Positions 35,446 to 36,546 of a DNA stretch of 36,546 bases are shown here, piece after piece (position 1 is the first letter of the stretch; each line of letters begins with the position of its first letter). A program made the translations under genes and the position numbers. The stretch covers positions 1 to 36,546 of the forward strand of contig JAUHXF010000009.1 in the NCBI GenBank assembly GCA_030427125.1. Direction: 5' to 3'. Below the pieces are notes generated by a model. That model did not search any database and was not told the DNA's origin. It was given only the letters and a program-made list of their open reading frames with translations. The stretch comes from a bacterium. Its GTDB lineage: Bacteria; Patescibacteriota; Saccharimonadia; Saccharimonadales; SZUA-47.

Positions 35446-36546
35446 CTACTCACTCTTACGAGAGATGGTGAAGTTGTCAATCAACATATTGGAGAGGTCA
35501 GCAAAAATTGGGCGGCCACCAATCGAACCAGCGTAGCCTGGTGCTTGCGGCTCATTTACTCGCACCACGATTACGTAATCAGGCTCATCACCGCCGACAA
35601 ATCCGACATACGTACCGTTGTACCTGTCTTCATAATAACCACCTGCTGGATTCGCAATTTCCGCTGTTCCTGTTTTACCACCGATGTTATAACCTGCGCG
35701 CACTGCAGCAGGATTATTGTTATTCACGACGTTCTGCATGAGTTTACGGAGTTCAGCAGATGCCTCATTACTAACGACATCATTACGGCGAATAACCGGG
35801 CCATTCTTCTGTAACTGTTCTTCTTCATCAAAAGTTCCTGATACTAATGTAGGCTGGTAATACGTGCCACCATTCACTGCAGATGCAACTGCTGCAACCA
35901 TCTGTAGCGGCGTAGCTGTCATACCTTGACCGAAGCTCGTGTTTGCAAATTTAATATTTAATCCAAAACCTTCGTTCGGGTCTGGGATGATTCCTTGAGC
36001 TTCTGTGCCTTCATCCAGTGGCGGACCTTGCTCAATACCTGTTCGTGAACCAAGCTGATAATGATCAACCATATACGAGTGCCAAACCTGCCTTCCCTGC
36101 TCGTTCAGCTCTCCCCCGCCCATCTGTTTTAGCAGCCACGTCGCGCCGGTATTTAGTGACAAACGCAAAATATCAGCCAAGCTACGTGTACCAGCTCCGC
36201 TAGACTCGACTACATTTTCAACACGTGCACCGTCTATTGTTATAAATCCTGGATCAAAATACGTTTGACCAGGCTTTACGGAGCCCGTGTCTAGTGCGGC
36301 TGCTGTCGTCAACGTCTTCATGATTGAGCCAGGCTCAAGCGGTGAACTCACTGCTGCGTTCTGGTACAACTCAGGATCTTCCACTTCAGTAAACTTGGCT
36401 GGGTCATAGCTTGGATAATTAGCCATTGCCTTCACTGCACCCGACTTAGGATCAATAATAATAGCGCTTCCAGATTCACTTTTTGCACGCTTCAGACCTC
36501 GCTCAAGAATTTCTTCTAATTGACGTTGCATCGACACATCAATCGT
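35446..36546 (-). CDS. ftsI: FtsI/PBP2-type transpeptidase (partial, runs off the window)
   Basis: SIMK (SxxK), SLN, KTGT motifs: 'EPGSIMKTLTTAAALD', 'LSLNTGATWLLKQMG', 'GGKTGTAEI'; open frame continues past 36546. Confidence 0.92.
   Translation of the reverse strand, partial: TIDVSMQRQLEEILERGLKRAKSESGSAIIIDPKSGAVKAMANYPSYDPAKFTEVEDPELYQNAAVSSPLEPGSIMKTLTTAAALDTGSVKPGQTYFDPGFITIDGARVENVVESSGAGTRSLADILRLSLNTGATWLLKQMGGGELNEQGRQVWHSYMVDHYQLGSRTGIEQGPPLDEGTEAQGIIPDPNEGFGLNIKFANTSFGQGMTATPLQMVAAVASAVNGGTYYQPTLVSGTFDEEEQLQKNGPVIRRNDVVSNEASAELRKLMQNVVNNNNPAAVRAGYNIGGKTGTAEIANPAGGYYEDRYNGTYVGFVGGDEPDYVIVVRVNEPQAPGYAGSIGGRPIFADLSNMLIDNFTISRKSE

Noticed and set aside
1-36546. Alternative genetic code (UGA recoded, as in some CPR)
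   Set aside because: Genes end normally with TGA (e.g. 19677-19679) and no conserved gene contains an in-frame TGA; standard code 11 fits.

Overview
The window looks like part of a compact Patescibacteria/CPR genome, probably Candidatus Saccharibacteria. That is inferred from gene content and order, not from a search. Core genes I can recognise: gltX, a DUF3048 protein, two histidine kinase + receiver pairs, a CNNM/CorC-like CBS protein, an RsuA/RluB-type pseudouridine synthase, der, pth, a TsaC/YrdC-type gene, dprA, topA, a sigma-region-4/HARE-HTH fusion, and a minus-strand cell-wall/division cluster (ftsQ-like, murG, ftsW, ftsI/PBP). Between them lie many lineage-type orphan ORFs, several with a -10 box only 6-10 nt before the ATG, which suggests leaderless mRNAs. 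The most unusual part is an accessory region of about 6 kb starting at a tRNA-Glu(CUC) gene (9432-9506). Exact or near-exact copies of the tRNA 3' end (ATTCCCGTTGGGGTCACCA) recur at 9613, 9873 and 11803. They sit in a diverged modular array of hairpins and 'TAGTATTCCCG' motifs, and about 93-bp and 62-bp repeats flank an AT-rich cassette with a two-gene operon (10445-11581). No recombinase is present. A second candidate novelty is a 600-nt non-coding, highly structured region upstream of dprA (about 25560-25975). It has two copies of AAAGAACCTATAGAGG, both complementary to a single CTATAGGTTC arm, and I could not match it to RNase P RNA or tmRNA by eye.
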